Shown here one piece after another: positions 43,097 to 51,787 of a DNA stretch of 64,000 nt (position 1 is its first letter; every line of letters begins with the position of its first letter). The DNA is from Roseomonas sp. AR75. GTDB taxonomy: Bacteria > Pseudomonadota > Alphaproteobacteria > Acetobacterales > Acetobacteraceae. Made by a program: the position numbers and the translations under genes. The notes beneath the pieces were generated by a model that was not told the DNA's origin, did no database searches, and saw only the letters and a list, made by a program, of their open reading frames with translations. The stretch lies in NCBI RefSeq assembly GCF_005222815.1, contig NZ_STGB01000005.1:868001-932000 (forward strand), in the 5' to 3' direction.

Positions 43097-44107
43097 CTAC
43101 AGCATGTCCCGCACCAGCGGACAGGTGGAGCAGTGGATGCCGCCGCCGCCGAGGCCGACCTTGTCGTAGGCGACGAGGCGGACGGAGATGCCGGCGCGGT
43201 CGAGGGCTTCCTGCGTGCGGGGCGAGACCTTGTCGCTCATCAGCACGCGGCCGGGTGCGACGGCCAGGCAGTTGATGGCCCAGGACGGGTCCTCGTGGTT
43301 CACGGGGATGAGCTTGATGCCTTCGCGCTTCAGTTCCTCCATGAAGACGAAGGGCAGCGTGGACGGGTTCACGATGGCGGTGTCGTGGTGGATCATCACG
43401 AAGGCGCCGTCGATGTGCAGGCGGTAGCCGGGGATCTGCACGCGGATCAGGCGCGCGCCCTGGACCTTCAGGACTTCCTCCACCTGGCGGGCGCCTTCCT
43501 CGTTGACGCGGGAGGAGACGCCGACCACGGCGAGGTCGGGGCGGATCCAGCAGAAGCTGCCGCCTTCCATGAGCCCGGTGCCGTGGATGGTGCGCAGGAT
43601 CGGCATGCCGATGGAGGCGAGGGTCTCGGTGACGGGCGCTTCCTCGCCGCGGCGGATCTTAGGGCCCATGCGGGTGACGATGGCGCCGCCCTTCACGGCG
43701 AAGGAGCTGTCGCGCGTGTAGATGGATTTGTGCCGGCCGGGGGCGCAGCGCTTGAGGTAGACGACCTCGACGCCTTCCTCCCGCAGGGCGGCGGCGAGGG
43801 CGTCGTGCTGGGCCTGCTGCTCCGCCAGCGTCGGCCGGACCTCGCCGCGCCAATAGGCGCCGGTGTCGGGGTCGCCATAGGCGCCGAGTTCTGGGATCAG
43901 GGGCAGCTTCTCGACGACCTGCATTTCCTCGCCGGGGCGGTGCATCAGCACGGCGCGCAGGCGGCCGATGTCGGAGTTGCAGCCCCAGGCCCGGCCCCAG
44001 ACGCGGGTGGTCTCGCCCGTATCCTCGAAGGCGGGTTCGGGAACGGACGCGAAGCGCTCGATCAGCATGTTGTAGCGGTGATCGAACTCGCTCATTGCGC
44101 GGGACAT
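43097..44107 (-). CDS. Amidinotransferase / arginine deiminase-fold protein
   Basis: 336 residues of the guanidino-group-modifying superfamily (DDAH, arginine deiminase, amidinotransferase). Visible active-site elements: YTRDSSF (Asp), RLHIDGAFVMI (His-x-Asp), and the C-terminal nucleophile in GGIHCSTCPL (Cys326, with a second Cys329). ATG at 44107 follows a strong AGGAGGT site; ATG 44095 is second choice. It may hydrolyse methylated arginine or another guanidine. The polyamine-type importer 0.7 kb away and the amidohydrolase operon are consistent with guanidino or polyamine metabolism, but linkage is not proof. Confidence 0.87.
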   Translation of the reverse strand: MSRAMSEFDHRYNMLIERFASVPEPAFEDTGETTRVWGRAWGCNSDIGRLRAVLMHRPGEEMQVVEKLPLIPELGAYGDPDTGAYWRGEVRPTLAEQQAQHDALAAALREEGVEVVYLKRCAPGRHKSIYTRDSSFAVKGGAIVTRMGPKIRRGEEAPVTETLASIGMPILRTIHGTGLMEGGSFCWIRPDLAVVGVSSRVNEEGARQVEEVLKVQGARLIRVQIPGYRLHIDGAFVMIHHDTAIVNPSTLPFVFMEELKREGIKLIPVNHEDPSWAINCLAVAPGRVLMSDKVSPRTQEALDRAGISVRLVAYDKVGLGGGGIHCSTCPLVRDML

Positions 44108-44219
44108 GGCGGACCTCCTGTCTCGGTCACAGACGACACGCACGACACCATAAGGCGGGCGCGGCGACATAGGCCCGCAATCCGCGGGCGGTAGGAATGC
44201 GCGGCATGGAGCCCGCCCG
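44108..44219. promoter_or_regulatory. Divergent intergenic region
   Basis: 112 bp between the divergent amidinotransferase-type and GNAT genes. It should contain both promoters; I see no recognisable operator. The right-hand gene lacks a clear ribosome site, with GGAG 13 nt upstream. Confidence 0.3.
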
Positions 44220-44813
44220 ATGACCCCCCTGATCCGCCCCGCCCGCCCGAACGAGCTGGAACCGCTGCTGGAAATGCAGCAGCGCAGCCTGCGCGTGCTG
44301 GCCGCGCCCTTCTACGGCACAGAGGTGCTGGAGGCGGCGCTCGCGGAAATGGGCACCATGGACCCGCGGATGATCGGCGACGGAACCTACCTGGTGGCGG
44401 AGCTGGACGGGCGGCTGGCGGGCAGCGCCGGCTGGTCGCTGCGCAAGCCGAATTTCGCGCGGCTGCTCAAGGAACCCCTGCTGCCCCTGCCCGGCCGCTG
44501 CGGCATGGTGCGCAGCGTCTTCGTGGCGCCGGAGCTGGCGCGCCGCGGCATCGCGCGGCGGCTGATGGCGGCGGTGGAACAGCGCCTGGCCGCCGCCGGC
44601 GTCGACATGGCGGAGCTGATGGCGACGCTGTCCGGCGCGCCGCTGTATCGCGCGCTGGGCTACTGCCTGGTGTCCGATCACGCGCTGGCGCTCGGCGGGC
44701 GCATGGCCTTCCCGGTATGCCGCATGATCCGCCCGCTGGCGGCATGCAGGCCCGTCATGCCGCATCCCGCCGCCGCCGCAGCGCCATATCCAGCAGCAGC
44801 AGCAGCAGGGTGA
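44220..44813 (+). CDS. GNAT-family N-acetyltransferase
   Basis: 197 residues. IRPARPNELEPLLEMQQRSL opening, motif A VRSVFVAPELARRGIARRLM (acetyl-CoA binding Arg/Gly loop) and motif B LYRALGYCLVSDHALALGG. A low-complexity Ala/Pro-rich tail (HPAAAAAPYPAAAAAG) comes from overlap with the convergent permease gene and a CAG triplet run, so the functional domain ends near residue 165. Acceptor unknown; YhbS/ElaA-like small-molecule acetylation is possible. Confidence 0.88.
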   Translation: MTPLIRPARPNELEPLLEMQQRSLRVLAAPFYGTEVLEAALAEMGTMDPRMIGDGTYLVAELDGRLAGSAGWSLRKPNFARLLKEPLLPLPGRCGMVRSVFVAPELARRGIARRLMAAVEQRLAAAGVDMAELMATLSGAPLYRALGYCLVSDHALALGGRMAFPVCRMIRPLAACRPVMPHPAAAAAPYPAAAAAG

Positions 44814-45546
44814 AAAGGATCAGCAGCACCGCGACGGCCGCCATGGCTGGATCGAGGTTCTCGTTGATGCCGTCCCAGATGCGGCGCGGCAGGGTGAAGA
44901 CGTCGCGGCTGGCGATGAACAGCACGATCACCAGCTCGTCCCAGGAATGGATGAAGGCGAAGATCGCGCCGGAGGCGATGCCCGGCGCGATGCGCGGCAG
45001 GATCACCCATCGCAGGGTCTGGCCAAGGCTGGCGCCCATCCCCCGCGCCGCCTGCTCCAGCCGTGGGTCGAAGGCGGCCAGTGCGGTGGAGACGGTGATG
45101 ATGACGTAGGGGATGCCGGTGACGCCATGCGCGAGCACCACGCCCAGGACGCTGTCCAGCAGGCCGAGCCGGGCGAAGTAGCGATAGAGCCCCACCGCAT
45201 AGACGATGGAGGGGATGATGATCGGCAGCAGCATCATCGCGCGGGCAAGGTCCGTCGCCCGGCGGGAGATGCGCCAGCAGCCGATCGAGCACAGCGTGCC
45301 CGCGACCACCGCGAGGATGGTGGAGGCCACCGCGATCCAGAAGCTCTGCGCGATGGAGCCGAGCCACTCCGGGGAGGTGAGCACCGTCGCATAGTGCCGC
45401 AAGGAAAGCGATTCATGCGGCAGCGACAGGAAGCGCTGGTCGGTGAGCGAGACCGGCAGGATGATGCCGATGGGCAGCACCAGGTAGATCGCGACGAGCC
45501 AGGCGAGGCCCTTCGCGGTGGCACCGGGGCGATGCGCGCCTTCCAT
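44755..45546 (-). CDS. Polyamine-type ABC transporter permease (PotC-like)
   Basis: 263 residues, six membrane helices. Coupling loop QAARGMGASLGQTLRWVILP and SFWIAVASTILAVVAGTLCS fit the spermidine/putrescine permease family. ATG at 45546 shares one base with the PotB-like stop (TGATG). The 3' end overlaps the convergent GNAT gene by 59 bp and contains six CTG codons in a row (Leu6), followed by RRRR. Last gene of the importer operon. Confidence 0.93.
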   Translation of the reverse strand: MEGAHRPGATAKGLAWLVAIYLVLPIGIILPVSLTDQRFLSLPHESLSLRHYATVLTSPEWLGSIAQSFWIAVASTILAVVAGTLCSIGCWRISRRATDLARAMMLLPIIIPSIVYAVGLYRYFARLGLLDSVLGVVLAHGVTGIPYVIITVSTALAAFDPRLEQAARGMGASLGQTLRWVILPRIAPGIASGAIFAFIHSWDELVIVLFIASRDVFTLPRRIWDGINENLDPAMAAVAVLLILFTLLLLLLDMALRRRRDAA

Positions 45547-46391
45547 CAGGCGCCGCTTCCGAAGACGCGGCGCAGGTCCACGACTCGGGAGAAGATCGCC
45601 AGCGTGGTCAGGATGGCCACCACCAGCACCGTCGCCATCATCGTGCCGAGGCCCCATCGGATCAGGTCGAGGATCTGCAGGCTGATCCATTCCGCGACCA
45701 TCAGCGTCTTGCCGCCGCCGAGGATCGCCGGCGTGATGTAGAAGCCGAGCGAGAAGATGAACACCAGCACGCCCGCGGCGATCAGCCCGGGCGCGGACAG
45801 CGGCAGGAAGATGCGGCTGAACACGGTGAAGCGGGACGCGCCGAGCCCGCGCGCGGCCGCCAGCAGGCGCGGGTCGATCTCCCGCATGCTGGCCAGCATC
45901 GGCAGCACGGCATAAGGCACCATGTAGTGCACCATGCCGACCACGATGCCGAACTCGTTCCAGACGAGCTGCAGCGGTTCCGCGATGATGCCGGTTTCCA
46001 TCAGCGTCTGGTTCACCAGGCCCTGGCGGCGCAGCAGCGTGACCCAGGCGAAGGCGCGCACCAGCACGCTGATCCAGAGCGGCACGAGCACCGCAAGGAT
46101 CCACCAGCGGCGCACGCGGTCCTCGGCCAGCGCGATGCGGTAGGCCAGCGCGTAGCCCAGCAGCAATGCGAGCGCCGTCGTGATCGTGCAGATGCGCAGC
46201 GTGGTCCAGATCACGCGCTGCACGCTCTCGCTGGTGAACAGGCGTTCGTAGTTCTGCAGGCCCGGCTGCGGCTCGGTGAAGGAGATCGTCAGCACCTGCA
46301 GGATGGGCGCGACGTAGAAGGCGGTCATCAGCAGGAAGGCCGGCAGGATCAGCAGCCACCAGCCGGTCTGGCGCTGCGCCGCGGCCGCCAT
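45546..46391 (-). CDS. Polyamine-type ABC transporter permease (PotB-like)
   Basis: 281 residues, six membrane helices: GWWLLILPAFLLMTAFYVAP, RWWILAVLVPLWISVLVRAF, coupling loop LAAARGLGASRFTVFSRIFLP. ATG at 46391 overlaps the ATPase stop by one base (TGATG); a TTG immediately upstream is also in frame. Partner of the PotC-like permease. Confidence 0.93.
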   Translation of the reverse strand: MAAAAQRQTGWWLLILPAFLLMTAFYVAPILQVLTISFTEPQPGLQNYERLFTSESVQRVIWTTLRICTITTALALLLGYALAYRIALAEDRVRRWWILAVLVPLWISVLVRAFAWVTLLRRQGLVNQTLMETGIIAEPLQLVWNEFGIVVGMVHYMVPYAVLPMLASMREIDPRLLAAARGLGASRFTVFSRIFLPLSAPGLIAAGVLVFIFSLGFYITPAILGGGKTLMVAEWISLQILDLIRWGLGTMMATVLVVAILTTLAIFSRVVDLRRVFGSGA

Positions 46392-47491
46392 CAATCCGCG
46401 TCCTCGGCGACCGGCACGCTCGCCGCGGCGCTCCAGCCCAGGCGCACGGGCATTCCCTCCGCCGGCGCGATCGGCGCGCCCCAGCTTGGCAAGGTCACGC
46501 GCAGCAGGCCGAGATCCTCCGTCGCGACGCTGATCGCGAAGCCGGCGCCGAGATAGGACCAGGTGACGATGCGGCCCTCGACCGTGTTGTCGGCCGTGTC
46601 CTCCTCAGCAAGCAGCGCGATCTTCTCCGGCCGCAGCGAGAGCAGCACGGGCATGCTGAGCGCCGGACGCGGCGCATCGCGGTCGACGGCCTGCACCAGC
46701 CGCGTGCCGCCAGCGGCGATGGCGAAGGCGCCGGGATGGGCCTCCCGCACCGTGCCGTGCAGGAAGTTCGACTTGCCGAGGAAGTCGGCGACGAAGCGTG
46801 TGCGCGGTGCCTCGTACAGCGCCGCCGGCGCACCTTCCTGCACCAGCTTCCCATGGTTGAGGATGGCGACGCGGTCGGAGAGGGACAGCGCCTCCTCCTG
46901 GTCATGCGTCACATTGACGAAGGTGCGGCCGACGCGGCGGTGCAGCGCCTTCAACTCGTCCTGCAATTCGGCGCGCAGCTTCTTGTCAAGTGCCGAGAGC
47001 GGCTCGTCCAGCAGCAGCAGGGCGGGGTCGAAGACCAGTGCCCGCGCCAGCGCGACGCGCTGCTGCTGCCCGCCGGAAAGCTGCGAGGGCCGCCGGTCCG
47101 CGAAGCGTTCGAGTTGCACCAGGTCGAGCGCGGCACGCACCTTCGCCTCGCGTTCGGCGGCGCCCATGCGGCGGACGCGCAGCGGAAAGGCGACGTTCTC
47201 CGCCACGCTCATGTGCGGGAACAGCGCGTAGCCCTGGAACACCATGCCGAAGTCGCGCTTCTCCGGCGGCAGGGCGGTGATGTCGCGGTTGTCCAGCAGC
47301 ACGGCTCCGGCCGTGGGCGCCACGAAGCCGGCGATGCACATCAGGATGGTGGTCTTGCCGCTGCCGGAGGGGCCGAGCAGCGTCAGGAACTGCCCGCGCT
47401 CGATCCGCAGCGAGACGTCGTCCACCGCGGTGAAGCTGCCGTAGCGCTTGCTGAGGCCCTGCAGCGCCAGGGCATGTCCGGCGGCCGACAT
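46391..47491 (-). CDS. Polyamine-type ABC transporter ATP-binding protein (PotA-like)
   Basis: 366 residues. Walker A GPSGSGKTT, Q-loop MVFQGYALFPHMSVAENVAF, signature LSGGQQQRVALARAL, Walker B LLLLDEPLSALD, then a C-terminal TOBE-type regulatory domain (LSLRPEKIALL). ATG at 47491 shares a base with the class II aldolase stop. An upstream ATG 54 bp earlier lies within that gene and is rejected. Confidence 0.94.
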   Translation of the reverse strand: MSAAGHALALQGLSKRYGSFTAVDDVSLRIERGQFLTLLGPSGSGKTTILMCIAGFVAPTAGAVLLDNRDITALPPEKRDFGMVFQGYALFPHMSVAENVAFPLRVRRMGAAEREAKVRAALDLVQLERFADRRPSQLSGGQQQRVALARALVFDPALLLLDEPLSALDKKLRAELQDELKALHRRVGRTFVNVTHDQEEALSLSDRVAILNHGKLVQEGAPAALYEAPRTRFVADFLGKSNFLHGTVREAHPGAFAIAAGGTRLVQAVDRDAPRPALSMPVLLSLRPEKIALLAEEDTADNTVEGRIVTWSYLGAGFAISVATEDLGLLRVTLPSWGAPIAPAEGMPVRLGWSAAASVPVAEDAD

Positions 47492-48261
47492 CAGTCGCGA
47501 TAGCCCGGCTGCTCGCGGTCGAGCTTGCGGCGCAACGCCTGCCAAGGCAGCCAGCCCTTGGTCGGGCCGCGGCCGAACTGCGCGCGCGTGCGCTCCACCA
47601 CCTCGGCCGGCGGCAGCACCAGGCGGGCGCCGGAGGATTGCGCGGCGAGCTGGATGCGGCAGGCCTGTTCCAGATAGTACATGTAGTAGAAGGCAGCCGC
47701 GACGGTCGGGCCGACGGTCAGCAGCCCGTGATGGCGCAGGATCATGCAGGGCGCGTCGCCGAGGTCGCGCACGATGCGCTCGCGCTCCGAAAGGTTGTCG
47801 TCCGCCGCAATGCCTTCGTAGTCGTGCAGCACGACGCGGCCGCTGATCTCCATCATCATCTGGTTCAGCGGCAGCAGCCCGCCTTCCTGGGCCGCGATCG
47901 CCATGCCGGCCAGGGTATGGGTGTGCATCACGCAGGCCGCGTCCGGATGGCCGCGATGCACCGCGGAGTGGATCACGAAGCCGGCGGGGTTGACGGGCCA
48001 GGTCGTCGGCTGCTGCGGCTCGCCATCCGCATCCACCTCGACGAGGGAGGATGCGGTGATCTCCTCGAACAGCATGCCGTAGGGGTTCACCAGGAAGCGG
48101 TGGCCGTCACCGGGGATGCGCACCGACAGATGCGTGAACACCAGGTCCGTCATGCCGAACAGCGCAATCAGGCGATAGGCGGCGGCCAGGTCCTCGCGCA
48201 GTTCGCGCTCGGTCGGCACATGGTTGGGATCGGGTCGGATGGGTGGCGGGGGAAGCGGCAT
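47491..48261 (-). CDS. Class II aldolase/adducin-family protein
   Basis: 256 residues: DLVFTHLSVRIPG near the N-terminus, zinc ligands HTHTLAG (His-x-His) and MILRHHGLLTVGPTV (His), all typical of the class II aldolase/adducin head. Family members handle fuculose phosphate, ribulose phosphate or related hydroxy-ketone substrates, while many homologues in ABC operons are uncharacterised. Sits between the PotA-like gene and a hydroxyacid dehydrogenase, both junctions TGATG. Probably a lyase for the imported compound or its product. Confidence 0.9.
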   Translation of the reverse strand: MPLPPPPIRPDPNHVPTERELREDLAAAYRLIALFGMTDLVFTHLSVRIPGDGHRFLVNPYGMLFEEITASSLVEVDADGEPQQPTTWPVNPAGFVIHSAVHRGHPDAACVMHTHTLAGMAIAAQEGGLLPLNQMMMEISGRVVLHDYEGIAADDNLSERERIVRDLGDAPCMILRHHGLLTVGPTVAAAFYYMYYLEQACRIQLAAQSSGARLVLPPAEVVERTRAQFGRGPTKGWLPWQALRRKLDREQPGYRD

Positions 48262-49208
48262 CAGTAGCCCCGTTCGTGGTCATAGGTGTTGGGCAGCGTC
48301 TCGCCCCGCTCGTGCAGGGCGATCATCTGCGCGACATGCGCGGCGCGCTCGCTGCGCGGCGGCAGGCTCGCGACATGCGGCGTGATGGTGAGGCGTGGGT
48401 GCTGCCAGGCTGGATGGTCGGCCGGAAGCGGCTCCTGCTCGAACACGTCGAGCACGGCGGCGGAGAGCCACCCCGACGCCAGCGCCGCGATGATGTCCTC
48501 GATGCGCTGGTGCTGGCCGCGGCCGACATTCACCAGCGCCGCGCCCTGCTTCATGCGGCCGAGCAGCGGCGCCGAGAGAATCCCGCGTGTCTCCGGCGTG
48601 GCGGGCAGCAGGCAGACCAGGATGTCGGCGCGCGCGAGGAAGGCATCCTGCTCCACCGCGCCGGCGAAGCTTTGCACGCCGGGCAGTTCCTTGCGCGTGC
48701 GCGACCAGCCGATCACGCGGAACCCGATGCCGTTCAGCATCCGCGCCGCGGTGGCGCCCATGTGGCCGAGGCCCATGATGCCGACTGTCGTTTCCGGCGC
48801 CGTGGGCTCACGCTCGAAGTAATCCCAGCGCGGCACGGCCTGCGCCAGCGTCATGCGTCGCGCATCCTGCAGCAGCGACAGCGCAGCCCAGGTGACGTAT
48901 TCGCCCATCCGCTGCGCCGCACCGGGTGTCGCCATGCGCACCAGCGGCACATGCTTCGGCAGGTCGGGATCGCGCGTGATGAAGTCCACGCCTGCTCCGC
49001 TGCCGAAGATCACTTGCAGGTTCGGCAGCTTGGCCAGGCGTCCCGGCTCCGGATCCCAGACCAGCGCGTAGCGCACCGCGGCGGGATCCACGCCGGCATC
49101 GTCCCACCAGCGCACTTCCACCTGCGCGCCGGCCTCGGCGAAGCCGCGCTGCCAGTCCGGCATCGCGGATTCGCCGCCGGATTTCACCAGCAGGATCGGC
49201 TTCGTCAC
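48261..49208 (-). CDS. D-2-hydroxyacid dehydrogenase (GhrA-like)
   Basis: 315 residues. NAD(P) motif GLGHMGATAARM, catalytic Arg in VNVGRGQHQRIED, Glu in LDVFEQEPLPADHPAW and His in TPHVASLP. The sequence between strongly resembles glyoxylate/hydroxypyruvate reductase A. The start is GTG at 49208. Forms an operon with the binding-protein gene (37 bp upstream) and the class II aldolase, which would fit reduction of glyoxylate- or hydroxypyruvate-like products. Confidence 0.9.
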   Translation of the reverse strand: MTKPILLVKSGGESAMPDWQRGFAEAGAQVEVRWWDDAGVDPAAVRYALVWDPEPGRLAKLPNLQVIFGSGAGVDFITRDPDLPKHVPLVRMATPGAAQRMGEYVTWAALSLLQDARRMTLAQAVPRWDYFEREPTAPETTVGIMGLGHMGATAARMLNGIGFRVIGWSRTRKELPGVQSFAGAVEQDAFLARADILVCLLPATPETRGILSAPLLGRMKQGAALVNVGRGQHQRIEDIIAALASGWLSAAVLDVFEQEPLPADHPAWQHPRLTITPHVASLPPRSERAAHVAQMIALHERGETLPNTYDHERGY

Positions 49209-49245
49209 GACTGCCCCGGCTTGCTGCCCTGCTGGGGTCCTAGCC

Positions 49246-50355
49246 TCAGCCGGTCACCATGTCGATGTAGTCGGCATTGGCCTGCGCGTAGTTCTGGCCC
49301 CACCAGCGGCCATCCTGCGCCACCTGCACGCGCGCATTCTCGGGATCGGTCGGGTTGTACTGACGGAAATCCGCCGGCACGAGCGCGGCGGCGCGCGGAT
49401 TGGTCGGGCCGTTGCCGAGGAACTGCAGCAGGCCGACCTGCGGCTCCGGCTTCGACAGCATGGAAGCCAGCAGCCGCTGCGCGAGTTCGCCACCCGGATT
49501 GCCCTTCGGCATCACGAAAATGCCGGGCTGCAGGATGCCCTGGTTCCAGACGCGCTTGAAGCGGCCGTTGCTCTCGGTCTCCAGCACCTTGGCGCGGGTG
49601 TGCCAGATCTGGCCCATCACCGCTTCGCCGGTGCGGATGAACTGCTCCGATTCCGAACCGCTGGTCCAGAATACGCAGTTGCGCCGGATCTCCCGCACCT
49701 TCGCCAGGCAGGCGCGGATGTCGAGCGGGTAGAGGTTCTTCGGATCCTTCCCGAGCGCCATCTGCGCCGCATCCAGCGCACCGGCCGCATCGCGGCGCAG
49801 CAGCCGCGTGCCGGGGAAGCGGCGCAGGTCCCAGAAATCCGCCCAGTTCTGCGGGCCGCCATTGGGGAATTTCTGGCTGTCATAGACCAGCACGTTGCTG
49901 AAGGAATACGGCGCCGCGCCGTGCTCCAGCGCGAAGGTGGGGCCGATCACGTCGTCGCGCTTGACGATATTGTAGTTCACCGGCGTCAGCAGGTTCTGCC
50001 CACCGAGCAGGTAGGAGCTGGTGGCGGAGCTGTCGCAGAGATCCCAGGTGACACGCCCGCTTTCCACCATGCTGCGGATGCGCCCCGCGGAAGGCCCAGT
50101 GCTGTCCTGCACGACGCGCACGCCGGCATTCTCGGCGCTGAAGGGATCGCCGTAGAACTGTCCGAAGCCTTGGTTGGCGATGCCGCCCCAGTTCACCATG
50201 ACAAGCTGGCGGCCTTGCGCACCGGCTTCGCGCGGCGAAAGCCCGGTGCCGACGCCGAGCGCGGCAAGGCCCGCCAGCAGCGTGCGGCGGTTCACCTCGC
50301 CGCGGCGGTACTTCTGGAAGGCCAGCTCGACGCAATCCTGCTGGAAGCTCTGCAT
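49246..50355 (-). CDS. Polyamine-type ABC transporter substrate-binding protein
   Basis: 369 residues of the PotD/spermidine-putrescine-like receptor family. An unusually long N-terminal region precedes a twin-arginine-like signal (VNRRTLLAGLAALGVGTGLS, then PREAGAQ). The mature domain includes VMVNWGGIANQGFGQFYGDPF and IWHTRAKVLETE. ATG at 50355 with GGAGAG upstream. First gene of the six-gene importer operon. Substrate is probably a small amine or related compound, but this branch is diverse. Confidence 0.92.
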   Translation of the reverse strand: MQSFQQDCVELAFQKYRRGEVNRRTLLAGLAALGVGTGLSPREAGAQGRQLVMVNWGGIANQGFGQFYGDPFSAENAGVRVVQDSTGPSAGRIRSMVESGRVTWDLCDSSATSSYLLGGQNLLTPVNYNIVKRDDVIGPTFALEHGAAPYSFSNVLVYDSQKFPNGGPQNWADFWDLRRFPGTRLLRRDAAGALDAAQMALGKDPKNLYPLDIRACLAKVREIRRNCVFWTSGSESEQFIRTGEAVMGQIWHTRAKVLETESNGRFKRVWNQGILQPGIFVMPKGNPGGELAQRLLASMLSKPEPQVGLLQFLGNGPTNPRAAALVPADFRQYNPTDPENARVQVAQDGRWWGQNYAQANADYIDMVTG

Positions 50356-50464
50356 GCCATTCTCTCCTTCGGCTCGCGCGCCCATCCCCGATGGTCCCCT
50401 TGATCGCGACGGCTGCCGGCGGGAACCTGCGGCGACAGTGAACCCCGAGAGACGCGCGCCGGCA
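50356..50464. promoter_or_regulatory. Divergent intergenic region
   Basis: 109 bp separating the binding-protein operon from the plus-strand amine oxidoreductase gene. No clear palindrome or promoter pair is seen; divergence implies shared control of uptake and oxidation. Confidence 0.3.
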
Positions 50465-51787
50465 ATGACCCCCTCTCATCCACCCTTCGCCGATGGCTTC
50501 CGCGTCTTCCCCTGGTGGTGGGAAGCGGCCGAGCCGCCGGATCGCGAGACACCGCTGCCGGAGGTCGCGCAGGTCGCCATCATCGGCGGCGGCTATGCCG
50601 GGCTCTCGGCCGCGCTGACACTGTGCCGGCTTGGCCACAAGCCCGTGGTGCTGGATGCGGAACGCATCGGCTGGGGTGCCTCCTCGCGCAATGGCGGCAT
50701 GGTCTCGGGCGGGCTGAAGGTCGCGTCCGGCACGCTGGAGAAGACCTACGGCAAGGAGGAAGCGCGGCGCATCGCGCTGGCCAGCGCCGCCAGCTTCCCC
50801 TTCATCGAGGAGACCATCGCGCGCGAGGGCATCGACTGCGACTATGTCCGCTGCGGCCGCTATGCCGGCGCCTGGACGCGCGCGCATTACGAGGCGATGG
50901 CGCAGAAGGTGGACTGGATCGCGGAGGTCACCGGCCTGCCCGCGGAGATGATCCCGAAGAGCCGTCAGCGCGCGTATCTCGGCAGCGACCACTATTTCGG
51001 CGGCATGGCCGCGGCGGCGACAGGCAGCCTGCATCCCGGCAAGTATGCGCGCGGCCTGGCCGCCGCGGCGGAACGCGCGGGCGCGGCGCTGGTCGATGGC
51101 GTGCGCGTGCAGCGCATCGTGCCGGAGGGCTCCGGCTTCCGCATCACCACGGACAGGGGCACGCTGCGCGCCGATGCCGTGCTGGTGGCGACCAACGGCT
51201 ATTCGCTGAACAGCCAGGGCACCGCGAGCCCCTGGCTGGCGCGCCGGCTGATCCCGCTCAACTCCTACATCATCGCCACCGAGGAACTGCCGCCGGAGAC
51301 GATGGACCGGCTGTTCCCGGGGCGGCGCATGATCAGCGACAGCAAGCGCGTGCTGAACTATTTCCGTCCGTCGCCCGATGGCAAGCGCGTGCTGTGGGGC
51401 GGGCGCGCCAGCTTCCGCAAGGCGACGCCGGAGCAATCCGCGCCGGTGCTGCATGCGACGATGGTGGAATGCTTCCCGGAGCTGCGCGACACCCGCATCA
51501 CCCATGCCTGGACCGGCTTCGTGGCCTTCACCTTCGACGGGCTGCCGCATATCGGCGTGCAGGATGGCGTGCACTACGCCGCGGGCTGCCAGGGCAGCGG
51601 GGTCGCGATGGCGACCTGGCTCGGCCACAACGCCGCGCTGAAGATCGCCGGCGCGGCGAATGAGCGCTTCGCGCTGGATGGGCTGCCCTTCCCCACCCGC
51701 CCGACCTATACGGGCAACCCATGGTTCCTGCCGCTGGTGGGCGGCTGGTACCAGCTTCGCGACAAGCTCGATCGGATGGCCGCATGA
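50465..51787 (+). CDS. FAD-dependent amine/amino-acid oxidoreductase (DAO family, PuuB-like)
   Basis: 440 residues. FAD-binding VAIIGGGYAGLSAALTL, then ERIGWGASSRNGGMVSGG, the characteristic loop of gamma-glutamylputrescine oxidase/DadA-like enzymes; C-terminal GLPHIGVQDGVHYAAGCQGSG. Related enzymes oxidise secondary amines or D-amino acids. ATG at 50465. It overlaps the amidohydrolase gene by 4 bp and is divergent from the polyamine-type importer, so oxidation of the imported amine is a good working idea. Confidence 0.92.
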   Translation: MTPSHPPFADGFRVFPWWWEAAEPPDRETPLPEVAQVAIIGGGYAGLSAALTLCRLGHKPVVLDAERIGWGASSRNGGMVSGGLKVASGTLEKTYGKEEARRIALASAASFPFIEETIAREGIDCDYVRCGRYAGAWTRAHYEAMAQKVDWIAEVTGLPAEMIPKSRQRAYLGSDHYFGGMAAAATGSLHPGKYARGLAAAAERAGAALVDGVRVQRIVPEGSGFRITTDRGTLRADAVLVATNGYSLNSQGTASPWLARRLIPLNSYIIATEELPPETMDRLFPGRRMISDSKRVLNYFRPSPDGKRVLWGGRASFRKATPEQSAPVLHATMVECFPELRDTRITHAWTGFVAFTFDGLPHIGVQDGVHYAAGCQGSGVAMATWLGHNAALKIAGAANERFALDGLPFPTRPTYTGNPWFLPLVGGWYQLRDKLDRMAA

